Counted from the first letter of the stretch, positions 40,648 through 49,923 are shown. The stretch: DNA of 64,000 nucleotides from SHVO01 sp964576515 (GCA_964576515.1 CAZNUW010000002.1:62001-126000); one strand, 5' to 3'. Made by a program: numbers and translations. Notes: generated by a model from the letters alone, not told the origin.

Positions 40648-42164
40648 CCGCGGCGGCGCTCCGTCAGGGCGTTTTCCAGGGCGTCGGCGATTTCTCTCAA
40701 GATCATGATGCGCGCAAATTTCTTGCTGTTCGCCGGAACAAGTCGCCACGGCGCGGTGTCGGTGGATGTTCGTTTTACCATATCGTTCACGGCGCTCAGG
40801 TAGCCCTTCCACTGCCGCCGATTGTGCCAGTCGTCCTCGGTCAGTTTCCAGGATTTTGCGGGGTCTTTCTCGCGCTCCTTGAAGCGCGCGAGCTGCTCGT
40901 CATACCCCACGTGGAGCCAGAATTTGAGGAGCACTGTGCCCGAGGCGGTCAACTGCTCCTCGAAGGCGTTGATTTCATCGTAGGCGCGTTGCCAGGCGGC
41001 TTTCGGCGTCAAGTGGTCGACGCGCTCCACCAGCACCCGGCCATACCAGCTTCGGTCGAAGATCGTCATCTGACCGGCGCGTCCCAGCGCGCGCCAGAAG
41101 CGCCACAGATAGTGATGCGCACGCTCCTCGTCGTTCGGCGCGTCGACGGGAACGATTTTATAGTTGTAAGCGCTCAACGCATACGACAACCGCCGGATCG
41201 CGCCGCCTTTGCCGGCCGCGTCGCGTCCCTCGAACACGACGACGCTTGAAATCTTCGCATCACGCGCGGCGTCTTGCGCGCGGTACAGGCGGGCCTGCTG
41301 TTTATGGAACGCCTTGGCGTAATCCTCGTCCGACAGGGTCTGGGTAAGGTCGAGGCTGGCCAGCACGTCATGCCGCGGGGCTTTTTCCGTGGCCGCGCGC
41401 GCCGGTTTCTTGCGGCGCGGCGACTGTCGCAGACGCCGCTGGAACGCGGTGCGCAGCGCGTTCAGGATCGCGGCGCGGCGGTGATTGGCGTCGCGCCCGG
41501 CGATGATGCGCCACGGCGCGGCATCGGTATTGGTGCTCGCGATGATATGCGCGGCGGTCTTGATATAGACGCTGTAAGGCGGTTGCGGCCGCCACGCGTG
41601 ATCTGCCGGCCGCAAGCCGAAGATCGGATCGTCGCAAATAGGCTCGTCCGCGGCGCTCCGCTGCTGGCCCTCGCTCAAGTGCAGCCAGAACTTCACGATC
41701 AGCGCGCCGTCGTCCGCCAGCGTTTGTTCGAACGCCGCGATGTGGCGCAGGCGTTCATCGCCCCGTCCCACGGGCCGCTTTGGGTCCAGTCCCAGCAGTT
41801 CCCCGTACCAGCCCTCCAGATAGAGCCCCATGGCGCCCGCGGCCGGCAGGCTGCGCCAATAGCGCCAGAAGGGCGGCCGCTCCCGCTCCTCGTCGCTTGG
41901 GGCCTCGAAAGCGTGGGTTTCGACCCAACGCGGGTCCATCCAGGTGTTGATGACGTTCAGGGTGTCGATCACCCCGGCCCCTTTCACCCCCGCCAGCACG
42001 ACGATGACCGGGAACGCGGCCGCCCCGCGAATCTTCTGCTGGAGTTCGATCAGGTCCAGGCGCAAATCGTCCTTCAATTTGCCGAACGCCGCGTCGGTCA
42101 TGGACGCTGGTTTCTCGGCCGATTTGAAGATTTTGCCGATAGGCGAAGCTTTTGCGGGGCTCAA
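40644..42164 (-). CDS. pap: Polyphosphate:AMP phosphotransferase, tandem PPK2 domains
   Basis: A 506-residue protein with two PPK2 repeats. The C-terminal repeat (about residues 260-500) has an intact Walker A, 'FEGRDAAGKGGAIRRL', and 'IFDRSWYGRVLVERV'. The N-terminal repeat has only the weak 'LAGVKGAGVIDTLN', so activity should lie in the C-terminal half. Tandem PPK2 proteins are class II and transfer phosphate from polyphosphate to AMP, making ADP. It overlaps the ABC gene start by four bases. The pairing with a transporter ATPase is probably only an operon arrangement. gap is divergent. Confidence 0.9.
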   Translation of the reverse strand: MSPAKASPIGKIFKSAEKPASMTDAAFGKLKDDLRLDLIELQQKIRGAAAFPVIVVLAGVKGAGVIDTLNVINTWMDPRWVETHAFEAPSDEERERPPFWRYWRSLPAAGAMGLYLEGWYGELLGLDPKRPVGRGDERLRHIAAFEQTLADDGALIVKFWLHLSEGQQRSAADEPICDDPIFGLRPADHAWRPQPPYSVYIKTAAHIIASTNTDAAPWRIIAGRDANHRRAAILNALRTAFQRRLRQSPRRKKPARAATEKAPRHDVLASLDLTQTLSDEDYAKAFHKQQARLYRAQDAARDAKISSVVVFEGRDAAGKGGAIRRLSYALSAYNYKIVPVDAPNDEERAHHYLWRFWRALGRAGQMTIFDRSWYGRVLVERVDHLTPKAAWQRAYDEINAFEEQLTASGTVLLKFWLHVGYDEQLARFKEREKDPAKSWKLTEDDWHNRRQWKGYLSAVNDMVKRTSTDTAPWRLVPANSKKFARIMILREIADALENALTERRRG

Positions 42165-42325
42165 GCAGACCTCATGTAACGCAATGGCAGATATGCGCCG
42201 ACCCGGCTTGGATTCTCGCGGAGACTATTGTATTTCCGGGCACATTCTGAACCGGGAGGCCGTCGGCCCGTGCGGGGCCGCTCCAGGCCGCATTCCCAAC
42301 AAATATATAAGGAAGCGAAGCACCC

Positions 42326-43348
42326 ATGACAGTTCGAGTCGCACTTAACGGGTTCGGTCGCATTGGCCGCATGGTTTTCCGTTCGATGATCGAAGCCAAG
42401 CGCTCGGACGTCGAATTCGTGGCCATCAACGATCTCGGTCCGGCGGACGCCAACGCCCACCTGCTGCGGTTTGATTCCGTCCACGGCCCCTTGCCGGCGG
42501 ACGTCAGCGTCGAAGGCGACGACATGGTCGTCAACGGCAAGCGCATCAAGGTGCTCAAGGAGCGCGATCCGTCCAAGCTGCCGTGGAAAGATCTCGGCAT
42601 CGACATCGTTGCGGAATGCACGGGTATTTTCTCCGATAAGGAGAAGGCTCAGGCTCATCTCGGCGCCGGCGCGAAGAAGGTGCTGGTGTCCGCTCCGTCC
42701 GCGGGCGCCGATCTGACTGTGGTTTACGGCGTGAACCACGACAAGCTCAAAAAAGAGCACACGGTCGTCAGCAACGCCTCCTGCACCACCAACTGCCTTG
42801 CGCCCGTCGCCTACGTGCTGAACGAACTGTTCGGTCTGCAGCAGGGCTTCATGACCACGATCCACGCCTACACCGGCGATCAGTCGACCGTGGATACGCT
42901 GCACAAGGATCTGCGCCGCGCCCGCGCCGCCGCCCTCAGCATGATTCCGACGTCCACCGGCGCCGCGAAGGCCGTCGGTGAGGTGCTGCCGGAACTGAAG
43001 GGCAAGCTCGACGGCACCTCGATCCGTGTGCCGACGCCGAACGTCTCGGCCGTGGATTTGAAATGCGTGCTCGCGAAGTCCGTCACGGAAGCCGATATCA
43101 ATCAGGCCATGAGCGACGCCGCGGCCGGCAAAACCTTCAACGGCAACCTCAAGAACGTTCTCGCCGTGAATTCGCTGCCGCTCGTTTCCATCGACTTCAA
43201 CCACAATCCGGCGTCCTCGACCTTCGATCTCACGCAGACGAAAGTGATGCCCGGCAATTTCGTGCGTATCCTGTCGTGGTACGACAATGAGTGGGGCTTC
43301 TCGAACCGTATGCTCGACACCCTGAACGTCATGGGCAAGTTGCTCTAG
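42326..43348 (+). CDS. gap: Glyceraldehyde-3-phosphate dehydrogenase, type I
   Basis: A 340-residue glycolytic enzyme that oxidises glyceraldehyde-3-phosphate to 1,3-bisphosphoglycerate with NAD. The Rossmann motif is 'LNGFGRIGRMVFRS', the catalytic Cys is in 'SNASCTTNCLAPVA', and the C-terminus has 'SWYDNEWGFSNRM'. pgk follows 16 bases later, so the pair makes the two consecutive steps. AAGGAAG lies about ten bases upstream of ATG 42326. Confidence 0.97.
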   Translation: MTVRVALNGFGRIGRMVFRSMIEAKRSDVEFVAINDLGPADANAHLLRFDSVHGPLPADVSVEGDDMVVNGKRIKVLKERDPSKLPWKDLGIDIVAECTGIFSDKEKAQAHLGAGAKKVLVSAPSAGADLTVVYGVNHDKLKKEHTVVSNASCTTNCLAPVAYVLNELFGLQQGFMTTIHAYTGDQSTVDTLHKDLRRARAAALSMIPTSTGAAKAVGEVLPELKGKLDGTSIRVPTPNVSAVDLKCVLAKSVTEADINQAMSDAAAGKTFNGNLKNVLAVNSLPLVSIDFNHNPASSTFDLTQTKVMPGNFVRILSWYDNEWGFSNRMLDTLNVMGKLL

Positions 43349-43364
43349 GCTTCGGGGTAAAGCG

Positions 43365-44558
43365 ATGCCGTCGTTCAAGACTCTCGACCAGGCCGACGTT
43401 GCCGGCAAACGCGTGCTCGTGCGCGCCGACCTCAACGTTCCGATGAAAGAGGGTCGCGTCACCGACGCGACCCGTATCGAGCGCCTCGCGCCGACCCTTA
43501 AGGATCTCATCGCCAAGAAGGCGAAGGTCGTCGTGCTCTCGCATTTCGACCGTCCGAAGGGTAAGCGCGTGCCCGAGATGTCCTTGAAGCCCATCGCCGC
43601 GGTTCTGTCCAAGGTTGTCGGCGCGCCGGTCGCGTTCGCCGACGATTGCGTCGGACCCGCGGCAAAGACGGTGGTCGACGGCCTTGCGGACGGCGGCGTC
43701 GCCTTGCTCGAGAACCTGCGCTACCACAACGGCGAGGAAGCCAACGACGCCGGCTTCATCAAGGAACTGGCGGCGTTGGGCGATATCTATGTGAACGACG
43801 CCTTCTCGACCGCGCACCGGGCTCACGCCTCGACCGAGGGCCTTGCGCATGTGCTGCCGGCCTACGCCGGCCGCCAGATGCAGGCCGAACTGGAAGCGCT
43901 TACGGCGGCGCTCGAAAACCCGAAGAAGCCCGTGATGGCCATCGTCGGCGGCGCCAAGATCTCCACCAAGCTCGATGTGCTCAACAATCTGGTTGAGAAG
44001 GTCGAGATGCTGGTGATCGGCGGCGGCATGGCCAATACGTTCCTGAACGCGCAAGGCGTCAATGTCGGCAAGTCGCTGTGCGAACGCGATCTGGCCGATA
44101 CCGCCCGCGGCATTCTGGAAAAGGCCAAAAAAGCCGGTTGCGAAGTGCTCCTGCCGACCGACGCGGTCGTCGCCGACGCCTTCAAGGAAGGCGCGGCCAC
44201 GGCGATCGTCGACATCAACGCCGTTCCGGCGAACATGATGATCCTCGACGTCGGGCCCGCCAGCGCGAAGCAACTCGAAGCCAAGCTCGCTCAGTGCAAG
44301 ACCTTGCTGTGGAACGGCCCGCTCGGCGCGTTCGAGATCAAGCCCTTCAACGCGGGCACGAATATTGTCGCCAATGCCGCGGCGTCGCTCACGCAAAAAG
44401 GCGTGCTGGTCTCCGTGGCCGGAGGCGGCGACACCGTCGCTGCGGTCAACGCGGCCGGTGTCGGCGGCAAACTCTCTTACGTATCCACCGCCGGGGGCGC
44501 GTTCCTCGAGTGGATGGAAGGCAAGGAACTTCCGGGCGTCAAAGCATTAGGGGCGTAA
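43365..44558 (+). CDS. pgk: Phosphoglycerate kinase
   Basis: A 397-residue kinase that makes ATP from 1,3-bisphosphoglycerate. It has 'RVLVRADLNVPMKEG', the Arg/His segment 'LSHFDRPKGK', 'VNDAFSTAHRAHAS', 'IVGGAKISTKLDVL', 'LLWNGPLGAFE' and 'VAGGGDTVAAV', all in the standard order. It belongs to the gap-pgk operon and is followed four bases later by the UPF0016 gene. Confidence 0.97.
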   Translation: MPSFKTLDQADVAGKRVLVRADLNVPMKEGRVTDATRIERLAPTLKDLIAKKAKVVVLSHFDRPKGKRVPEMSLKPIAAVLSKVVGAPVAFADDCVGPAAKTVVDGLADGGVALLENLRYHNGEEANDAGFIKELAALGDIYVNDAFSTAHRAHASTEGLAHVLPAYAGRQMQAELEALTAALENPKKPVMAIVGGAKISTKLDVLNNLVEKVEMLVIGGGMANTFLNAQGVNVGKSLCERDLADTARGILEKAKKAGCEVLLPTDAVVADAFKEGAATAIVDINAVPANMMILDVGPASAKQLEAKLAQCKTLLWNGPLGAFEIKPFNAGTNIVANAAASLTQKGVLVSVAGGGDTVAAVNAAGVGGKLSYVSTAGGAFLEWMEGKELPGVKALGA

Positions 44559-44562
44559 AATC

Positions 44563-44838
44563 ATGAGCCAACTGCTCGCGATCTTCGCCACGGTCTTCTT
44601 CGCGGAGTTGGGTGACAAGACGCAGTTGGCCACGGTTCTTTTCGCGACCGACAAGGAACAGTCGCGCTGGCTGATCTTTTTCGCCGCCGCCGCCGCGTTG
44701 GTATTGTCCACGGCCATCGCGGTCGCGCTCGGCACCTTCGCCCAGAAGTACCTGACGGCGATTCCCTTGAAGCTGATCGCCGGCGTCGGATTCATGGTCA
44801 TCGGCGCCTGGACGATCTGGGGCCACTACCATCCCTGA
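44563..44838 (+). CDS. Short UPF0016 (GDT1/MneA-type) membrane protein
   Basis: A 91-residue membrane protein with three hydrophobic helices and a single 'ELGDKTQLATVLFA' motif, the E-x-G-D-K-T signature of UPF0016. Most members have two copies of this repeat and about 190 residues; this is a single-repeat form that presumably dimerises. Members export manganese or exchange Ca/Mn with protons. It follows pgk by four bases. Its stop overlaps, tail to tail, that of the LysE gene. Confidence 0.87.
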   Translation: MSQLLAIFATVFFAELGDKTQLATVLFATDKEQSRWLIFFAAAAALVLSTAIAVALGTFAQKYLTAIPLKLIAGVGFMVIGAWTIWGHYHP

Positions 44839-45452
44839 ATAAGAGTCGCGCAAATCCAAAGCGCGAAGCCTGTGAGGGTCAAGGCCGAGAGGCGGTTGAC
44901 GCCGCGTAACGTCTTGTCGTTGACGCGTGTCCGCAAGACGCCGGCGATCCAGGACAGCCCAACCCACCACAGAAACGATCCCGCGAACACGCCTACCGTC
45001 AAGGCCGCGGAATGTTCATAGCGTCCCTCCATGCCTACGCCCGCGCCGACGAACAGCGCGAGGAACGTCAGGATTGTCATGGGATTGGCGATGGTCAGCG
45101 CGAAGAGCTGCGCGGTTGTCGCCGCGCCCGCGCGGACGCCGCCGCTCAAATGCTTCGGCGTATCGGCGTCGCGCCAGATGCGCCACGCCAGCCACAACAT
45201 GGTGATCAAGCCTAAGATCCGCAGCGGCGTCTGCAGGTTGACCAGCACATTGGTCAGCGTCGTCAGTCCAAATGCCGTCAGCGCGCCATAGGCCGCGTCC
45301 GCGAGGGCAACCCCAAGGCCCGCGGCCACCCCCGCCCCGAACCCGCGCGTCAGGGCCTGCTGGAGGCAGATCAGTGAAATAGGGCCGACCGGCATGGCGA
45401 TCGCCAGGCCGAGCCCCAGTCCGGTCGCGAATGTGAGCCACGGCAAAGTCAT
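44826..45452 (-). CDS. LysE/RhtB-family exporter
   Basis: A 208-residue inner-membrane protein with six hydrophobic segments. The N-terminal signature 'GLGLAIAMPVGPISLICLQQALTRGFGAGVAAGLGVALADAAYG' spans two adjacent parts, and 'NPMTILTFLALFVG' is the second family motif. Members export amino acids or their derivatives. The gene is divergent from the YnfA gene with 14 bases between starts, so promoters overlap. The exact substrate is unknown. Confidence 0.88.
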   Translation of the reverse strand: MTLPWLTFATGLGLGLAIAMPVGPISLICLQQALTRGFGAGVAAGLGVALADAAYGALTAFGLTTLTNVLVNLQTPLRILGLITMLWLAWRIWRDADTPKHLSGGVRAGAATTAQLFALTIANPMTILTFLALFVGAGVGMEGRYEHSAALTVGVFAGSFLWWVGLSWIAGVLRTRVNDKTLRGVNRLSALTLTGFALWICATLIQGW

Positions 45453-45466
45453 GATAAGAACGGCGA

Positions 45467-45787
45467 ATGAAGACAGCCCTTATCTACATAGCAGCCGCCT
45501 TCGCCGAAATCGCGGGTTGCTTCGCCTTCTGGGCGTGGTTGCGCCTGAATGCGTCGGCGCTTTGGGCGCTTCCGGGCGTGGCCGGCCTCTGCCTTTTCGC
45601 CTACCTGCTGACCCTCGTGGAAAGCCCTCTCGCGGGCCGGGCGTACGCGGCTTACGGCGGCGTCTATATCGCGGCGTCGCTGGTCTGGATGTGGGTGATG
45701 GAGAAGTCGCCGCCGGACCGCTGGGATCTCGCGGGGGCCGGGGTCTGTCTCGCCGGCGCGGCGATCATCATCTACGCGCCGCGCTAG
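45467..45787 (+). CDS. YnfA-family (UPF0060) membrane protein
   Basis: A 106-residue protein with four membrane segments, belonging to UPF0060. Typical sequences are 'YIAAAFAEIAGCFAFWAWLR', 'GRAYAAYGGVYI' and 'GVCLAGAAIIIYAPR' at the end. YnfA-like proteins resemble small multidrug resistance pumps, but the transported substrate is unclear. Its stop overlaps the stop of the glycosyltransferase-like gene on the other strand by four bases. Confidence 0.9.
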   Translation: MKTALIYIAAAFAEIAGCFAFWAWLRLNASALWALPGVAGLCLFAYLLTLVESPLAGRAYAAYGGVYIAASLVWMWVMEKSPPDRWDLAGAGVCLAGAAIIIYAPR

Positions 45788-46986
45788 GCCCCGCTTTTCG
45801 TGGCGACGAAGAGGGAGTCTTCTCCGCCAACAATGTCTTGGGTGACAGCTGCGATCTTTAAGGTCGGCGTGCGTTTAAGGCAGGCGTAGAGGGCGACTTG
45901 ATCGATGCCCCACGGGAATTTCTTTGCGCGTGCAAAAGTGGCGATGTAAGCCGCTGCGCGACCCAGATAGTCCAGACCGCCCGGCGTTGGGGCGATGCCG
46001 ACACTGCTGGCCATGATCTGATTGCGGGCCTCTCGACGCCCGGCCAGAAGCTGTAAGGCGGCGTCACATCCATTGAGGATGGTGAACGCCTTTGCCGCCT
46101 CTCGGCGCACCACCATGTCGATATCGAGCAACCAGGTCGGCGTCCGATGCCGTGCGAGGAACTCATAAAATCGGATGTACCGGACGGCGTGATAGTAACC
46201 GCGCGCCCGCGCGGCTTCGTCGCGCAACCCGGTCCATTCGGTCGTGACGCTGTGGAGGATGGACGCGTAGGGGGCCAGGACAGCGCGTAACGCTTCTTTC
46301 TGGGCATCCTCGACATCCATGATGTGCAGCGCGACGCTGACGCCGGCGCGATTTTCGTGCACAGAATTCAGCAGAGTCGGCCCGTATTTCTGGAAGTAGA
46401 CGTGATCGGCCGCGACGAAGATCGGCTGATCGGAGGGCGCGCCGGACATGATCGTTTCGACCGCCGGAAAATCGGCGAATCCCGCCGCCGCGACGGACGG
46501 CAGAGTGGCATGGAACTCTTTATCGAATGACGTGGTGGTCGCAAGCTCCAGGACGTTTTCGTTGCGCAGCATCTTGAAAACGCGCTCCGCATCGTTGAGG
46601 GCACCGAGCGCGAGGTGCGCCTCGGCGATCACGATCGCCATGCTCGCGCTGCGTTGCTGCTGCAGGATGGGCAACGCGGCTTGCTGCAAGGCAACGAGCT
46701 CGTCGCGGGCAAACCTGTAGGGCATGTCCGCGAGGGTTGGGGCATTGGCCGTCGGCATCCCGGCCGCTCGGCGTTCGCTCTCTTCTTTGATTCCAGCCGC
46801 AAGCGACAGGAGCTCAATGTATGTCAGGCTATCTTGCGGCGTCAGCGGGAGGCGTTGCTTCAACGCGGCGATGGTGTCGGCGGGCCACAGCCGGGCGGCG
46901 GCATAAGCGACGCCGACCAGTTTCGGTCCGGCCGCCTCTTCGGCCATGATCGAGAAATAGAGGTCTTTCTTGGATTTCTTGATCAT
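45784..46986 (-). CDS. Hypothetical protein with glycosyltransferase-like C-terminal part
   Basis: A 400-residue protein without a clear family. Residues 1-170 are helical and repeat-like. The C-terminal 230 residues resemble GT-A glycosyltransferases: 'QPIFVAADHVYFQKYGPTLLNSV', 'GVSVALHIMDVEDAQ', and 'TPTWLLDIDMVVRREA' where a DxD motif (DID) normally binds the metal-nucleotide sugar. 'KKFPWGIDQVALYACLKR' resembles the downstream 'W..DQ..L' of GT families. This is pattern reading, not a database match. An internal ATG at 46947 is a possible start. accA lies just upstream on the same strand. Confidence 0.6.
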   Translation of the reverse strand: MIKKSKKDLYFSIMAEEAAGPKLVGVAYAAARLWPADTIAALKQRLPLTPQDSLTYIELLSLAAGIKEESERRAAGMPTANAPTLADMPYRFARDELVALQQAALPILQQQRSASMAIVIAEAHLALGALNDAERVFKMLRNENVLELATTTSFDKEFHATLPSVAAAGFADFPAVETIMSGAPSDQPIFVAADHVYFQKYGPTLLNSVHENRAGVSVALHIMDVEDAQKEALRAVLAPYASILHSVTTEWTGLRDEAARARGYYHAVRYIRFYEFLARHRTPTWLLDIDMVVRREAAKAFTILNGCDAALQLLAGRREARNQIMASSVGIAPTPGGLDYLGRAAAYIATFARAKKFPWGIDQVALYACLKRTPTLKIAAVTQDIVGGEDSLFVATKSGA

Positions 46987-47029
46987 GGCGGCTTTCGCCC
47001 TGCATGTAATCGGGCGAAGGACGGCGCTG

Positions 47030-47983
47030 CTATTCCAGCCCGTTCCGGCCCATCTGCAGGAACTTGTCGCGGCGGCGGGCGCGGAGCTGGCCGGGGTCGA
47101 CGCGCACGAGTTGGTTCATATGCATGTCGATGGTCTCGCGCACGGCGGAGAAGGTGGCGTCGGACTGGCGGTGTGCGCCGCCGATGGGCTCGGGGATGAT
47201 GCCGTCGATGACGCCCAGGCGCTCCAGGTCCTGCGCGGTCAGGCGCAAGGCCTCGGCGGCGGTCTTGGCTTGCTCGTTGTCGCGCCACAGGATCGAGGCG
47301 CAGCCTTCCGGCGAGATCACCGAGTAGATCGAGTGTTCAAGCATCAGGACGACGTTGCCGGTGGCCAGCGCGATCGCGCCGCCCGAGCCGCCTTCGCCGA
47401 TGATCAGCGCGATCAGCGGCACGCGGACGTTCAAGCAGGTGTCGATACAGCGCGCGATGGCTTCCGCTTGGCCGCGCTCTTCCGCGTCGACGCCCGGATA
47501 GGCGCCGGCGGTGTCGACGAAGGTGATGATCGGAAGGCCGAAGCGGTCGGCCAGTTCCATCAGGCGGCGGGCCTTGCGGTAACCCTCGGGCTTCGCCATG
47601 CCGAAATTGTGTTTGATGCGGGTCTCGGTGTCGCGGCCTTTCTCCAGGCCGATCACCATGACGGAGCGGCCCTGGAAGCGGCCGAGGCCGCCGATCACGG
47701 CGGCGTCTTCGCCGAAGCCGCGGTCGCCCGCGAGCGGCATGAAATCGTCGATCAGGGCTTTCAGGTAGTCCACCGTATGGGGGCGGTCCGGATGGCGCGC
47801 CACCTGGGTTTTCTGCCATGGCGTGAGCTTGGCGTAGGCCGAGCGCAGGTCCTTATCAACCCGCGTCTGCAGACGGCTGACTTCCTCTGCGATGTTGATG
47901 CCATCGGTGTCCGACAGATGCCGCAGTTCGGCGATCTTGCCTTCCAACTCGGCGATCGGTTTCTCGAAGTCCAGAAAGTGCAT
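47030..47983 (-). CDS. accA: Acetyl-CoA carboxylase carboxyltransferase, alpha subunit
   Basis: A 317-residue subunit that, with AccD, moves carboxyl from biotin to acetyl-CoA to give malonyl-CoA. It begins 'FLDFEKPIAELEGKIAEL' and contains 'VARHPDRPHTVDYL', 'FGMAKPEGYRKARRLM', 'FVDTAGAYPGVDAEERGQAEAI' in adjoining parts, and 'GEGGSGGAIALATG' plus 'YSVISPEGCASILWRD'. It lies next to the glycosyltransferase-like gene with a 43-base gap. Confidence 0.96.
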   Translation of the reverse strand: MHFLDFEKPIAELEGKIAELRHLSDTDGINIAEEVSRLQTRVDKDLRSAYAKLTPWQKTQVARHPDRPHTVDYLKALIDDFMPLAGDRGFGEDAAVIGGLGRFQGRSVMVIGLEKGRDTETRIKHNFGMAKPEGYRKARRLMELADRFGLPIITFVDTAGAYPGVDAEERGQAEAIARCIDTCLNVRVPLIALIIGEGGSGGAIALATGNVVLMLEHSIYSVISPEGCASILWRDNEQAKTAAEALRLTAQDLERLGVIDGIIPEPIGGAHRQSDATFSAVRETIDMHMNQLVRVDPGQLRARRRDKFLQMGRNGLE

Positions 47984-48109
47984 GGCCTGACTTAGTGCTC
48001 CACACTCACGTTCCGGTTCATCCCGGAATCTTAGGCTGCGGCGCCCGGTTCTGTGAACCTTTGAATAAGACGCGCCGCAAAAGGCGCGTAGAAATGACGG
48101 CGAAGGGTT

Positions 48110-48163
48110 AAAAAGTCAACCACCACCCCACCCCCGGGCACGACATATGGGGCGGGGTGGTGG
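48110..48163 (-). terminator. Terminator of the Nudix gene
   Basis: On the minus strand, a 15-base stem (48120-48134 with 48149-48163, one A/C mismatch) follows the Nudix stop directly, and TTTTT (48114-48110) comes after it. It is very rich in C and G. Confidence 0.7.
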
Positions 48164-48167
48164 GTGG

Positions 48168-49031
48168 TTACACAATAGGTTGGGGATATACGTGAAGCCC
48201 GGCGACGATGGCCTCGAAGTCCGGCTCGTTTTCGGGGGTAATCAGGCCGTGGCGGATGGCGAAATCGATGATCACAAGGCCGACGTTGAACTTGCATCGG
48301 TCGGTCTTGCGCACGATGCGCAGGATTTCGGCGACCGGCATCAGGTTGTAGGCCACGATTTCTTCGGAAGGCTTCGGTTTCTCCGAGGCCGGCATTTCGA
48401 GATCGAAGCAAAAGAGCGTGTCGGCGCGCAGTTCGCCTTTACGCTCGCCCGCATAAGTGATGACGCTGGCCGGGCGCGCCTGGCTGGCGCGCCGCGCGCC
48501 GATATGCGCCTCCTCGTGACATTCCTTGATGACGTTCTTGATCAGCGACAGGCCCGCGGGTTGTCCGCCCGCCACCATGTTGTCGAGCTTGCCCGGTTCA
48601 ACCATGCGGTTCGTCGCGCGGGTGCCGATCCAAAGGTGAAGGCCGTCGCGCTTGCGTACGAAGCCGTTCACATGCACGCCGTAAGCGCGCACGCCGAAGG
48701 CCGCGACGAGGCCCCGATCGAGACGGAAGTGTTCTTTTTCGCTCCATCTGTTTTTCACCGCGTACATTTCCTTACGCGGCGCCGGGAAGCGTCCGCTCTT
48801 GCGGAGCGCGCCGGCGATCTCCTTGATGGCGTCCGTTCGCGCCTTCGGGGTCTTTAGCTTGGGGTTGAGTGCTATGCCGCCGTGCGCCGGGACGAACACC
48901 TTGGGATGTTTCTTCAGGGTGGCGATGCGTTCGCGCCGGATCCACCCGACTTGCGCGCCGTCCACGGTGAAAGGCGCGTAGCGCTTGGGGTTCCAGTCGT
49001 TGCACTTGTTGACGCGGTCCAGATAGCTCAA
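48168..49031 (-). CDS. Nudix hydrolase with DUF4743 N-terminal domain
   Basis: A 287-residue protein. The DUF4743 part (about residues 1-115) begins 'SYLDRVNKCNDWNPKRYAPF' and 'VGWIRRERIATL'. The Nudix box appears as 'GGQPAGLSLIKNVIKECHEEA', with the usual REUxEE read as KECHEE. Known relatives act on thiamine or other diphosphates; the substrate here is uncertain. TTG at 49031 directly follows an in-frame stop and is the only start that keeps the conserved SYLDRV. The gene is upstream of accA, behind its own terminator. Confidence 0.85.
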   Translation of the reverse strand: MSYLDRVNKCNDWNPKRYAPFTVDGAQVGWIRRERIATLKKHPKVFVPAHGGIALNPKLKTPKARTDAIKEIAGALRKSGRFPAPRKEMYAVKNRWSEKEHFRLDRGLVAAFGVRAYGVHVNGFVRKRDGLHLWIGTRATNRMVEPGKLDNMVAGGQPAGLSLIKNVIKECHEEAHIGARRASQARPASVITYAGERKGELRADTLFCFDLEMPASEKPKPSEEIVAYNLMPVAEILRIVRKTDRCKFNVGLVIIDFAIRHGLITPENEPDFEAIVAGLHVYPQPIV

Positions 49032-49104
49032 CGGTCACGGCCTTTCACAATTTCGCAGCAAACACCCGATTCTATCCGAACCCGCTTTGCACTAGAATGC
49101 GCAT

Positions 49105-49923
49105 ATGAAAGACCGCATTCCGTTTGTCGCCGCCGTCGCCGCCACCGTCGTCTGGCTTGCGGTGGTCGCGTTGTATTTCGCGCAACTGACGTGGTCCGGA
49201 CTGATGGCCCTGGAACCCGTCGCGCTTGCCGCCGTCCTCACCGCGGCGGCCGGGCCGCTGGTCGGCTTGTGGCTCGTGATGGTGGTGCTTGAGCAACGCC
49301 GCGAAACCGCGCGCCTCATGCAGCGTTTCGCCGAACTCGCGAACCAGGAGCGGCGGACGCAACAGCAGGCGGAAACGCTCGCGCGTTCGGTCATGGAAAT
49401 GCAGACCGAAGCCGCGAAGGGCCTGGCTGCGGAAACGCGCAAACTTGCGATCCAGGATCTTGCCGCCAATGCCGCGGTTCTGGCGGAGCGCCTGGGGGTC
49501 ATGAAGCGCGACATGGTTGCCGCCGCATGGATCAGGTTCGGCGCGGGCGATACCTCGGTGTTCGTCCAGGCGTTCTTGAACTTCGCCGGCTCGCATCCCG
49601 ATATCGCCGAGCGCATCGGCGAGGCCGCCGCGCGCGATCTGGCGGCCCGCGCGGCGCTTGCCGGCTTCGTGCGCCGCTATGAACAGCTTGCCGGGCTGAC
49701 GGCTGGCGACAAACTCCTCGGCGCCGTGATCGAGGAGGGGGCGCTGGGACGCGGTTACCGCCTCTTCAAGCAGGCTGACGATTTGGCTGCGCTCGCGGCG
49801 CCGATGCCGCCGCCGGAAACGATGGCCGCGCCAATACCCGAGGCGCGTGAGGACCGCGATCCGCTGCGCGAAAGTCTGGATGGGATTTCCAGACGTCTTG
49901 AGGCCGCGGGAGCCGAGCACTGA
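49105..49923 (+). CDS. Hypothetical membrane coiled-coil protein
   Basis: A 272-residue protein. Two hydrophobic segments at the N-terminus ('FVAAVAATVVWLAVVALYF' and 'GPLVGLWLVMVVLEQRR') are followed by a long charged helix with coiled-coil character ('AELANQERRTQQQAETLARSV' in part) and a helical region with 'SHPDIAERIGEAAARDLAARA'. The C-terminal 50 residues are Pro/Ala/Asp-rich. No family is recognised. Membrane anchor plus coiled coil suggests a scaffolding role. It overlaps the next gene by one base. Confidence 0.7.
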   Translation: MKDRIPFVAAVAATVVWLAVVALYFAQLTWSGLMALEPVALAAVLTAAAGPLVGLWLVMVVLEQRRETARLMQRFAELANQERRTQQQAETLARSVMEMQTEAAKGLAAETRKLAIQDLAANAAVLAERLGVMKRDMVAAAWIRFGAGDTSVFVQAFLNFAGSHPDIAERIGEAAARDLAARAALAGFVRRYEQLAGLTAGDKLLGAVIEEGALGRGYRLFKQADDLAALAAPMPPPETMAAPIPEAREDRDPLRESLDGISRRLEAAGAEH

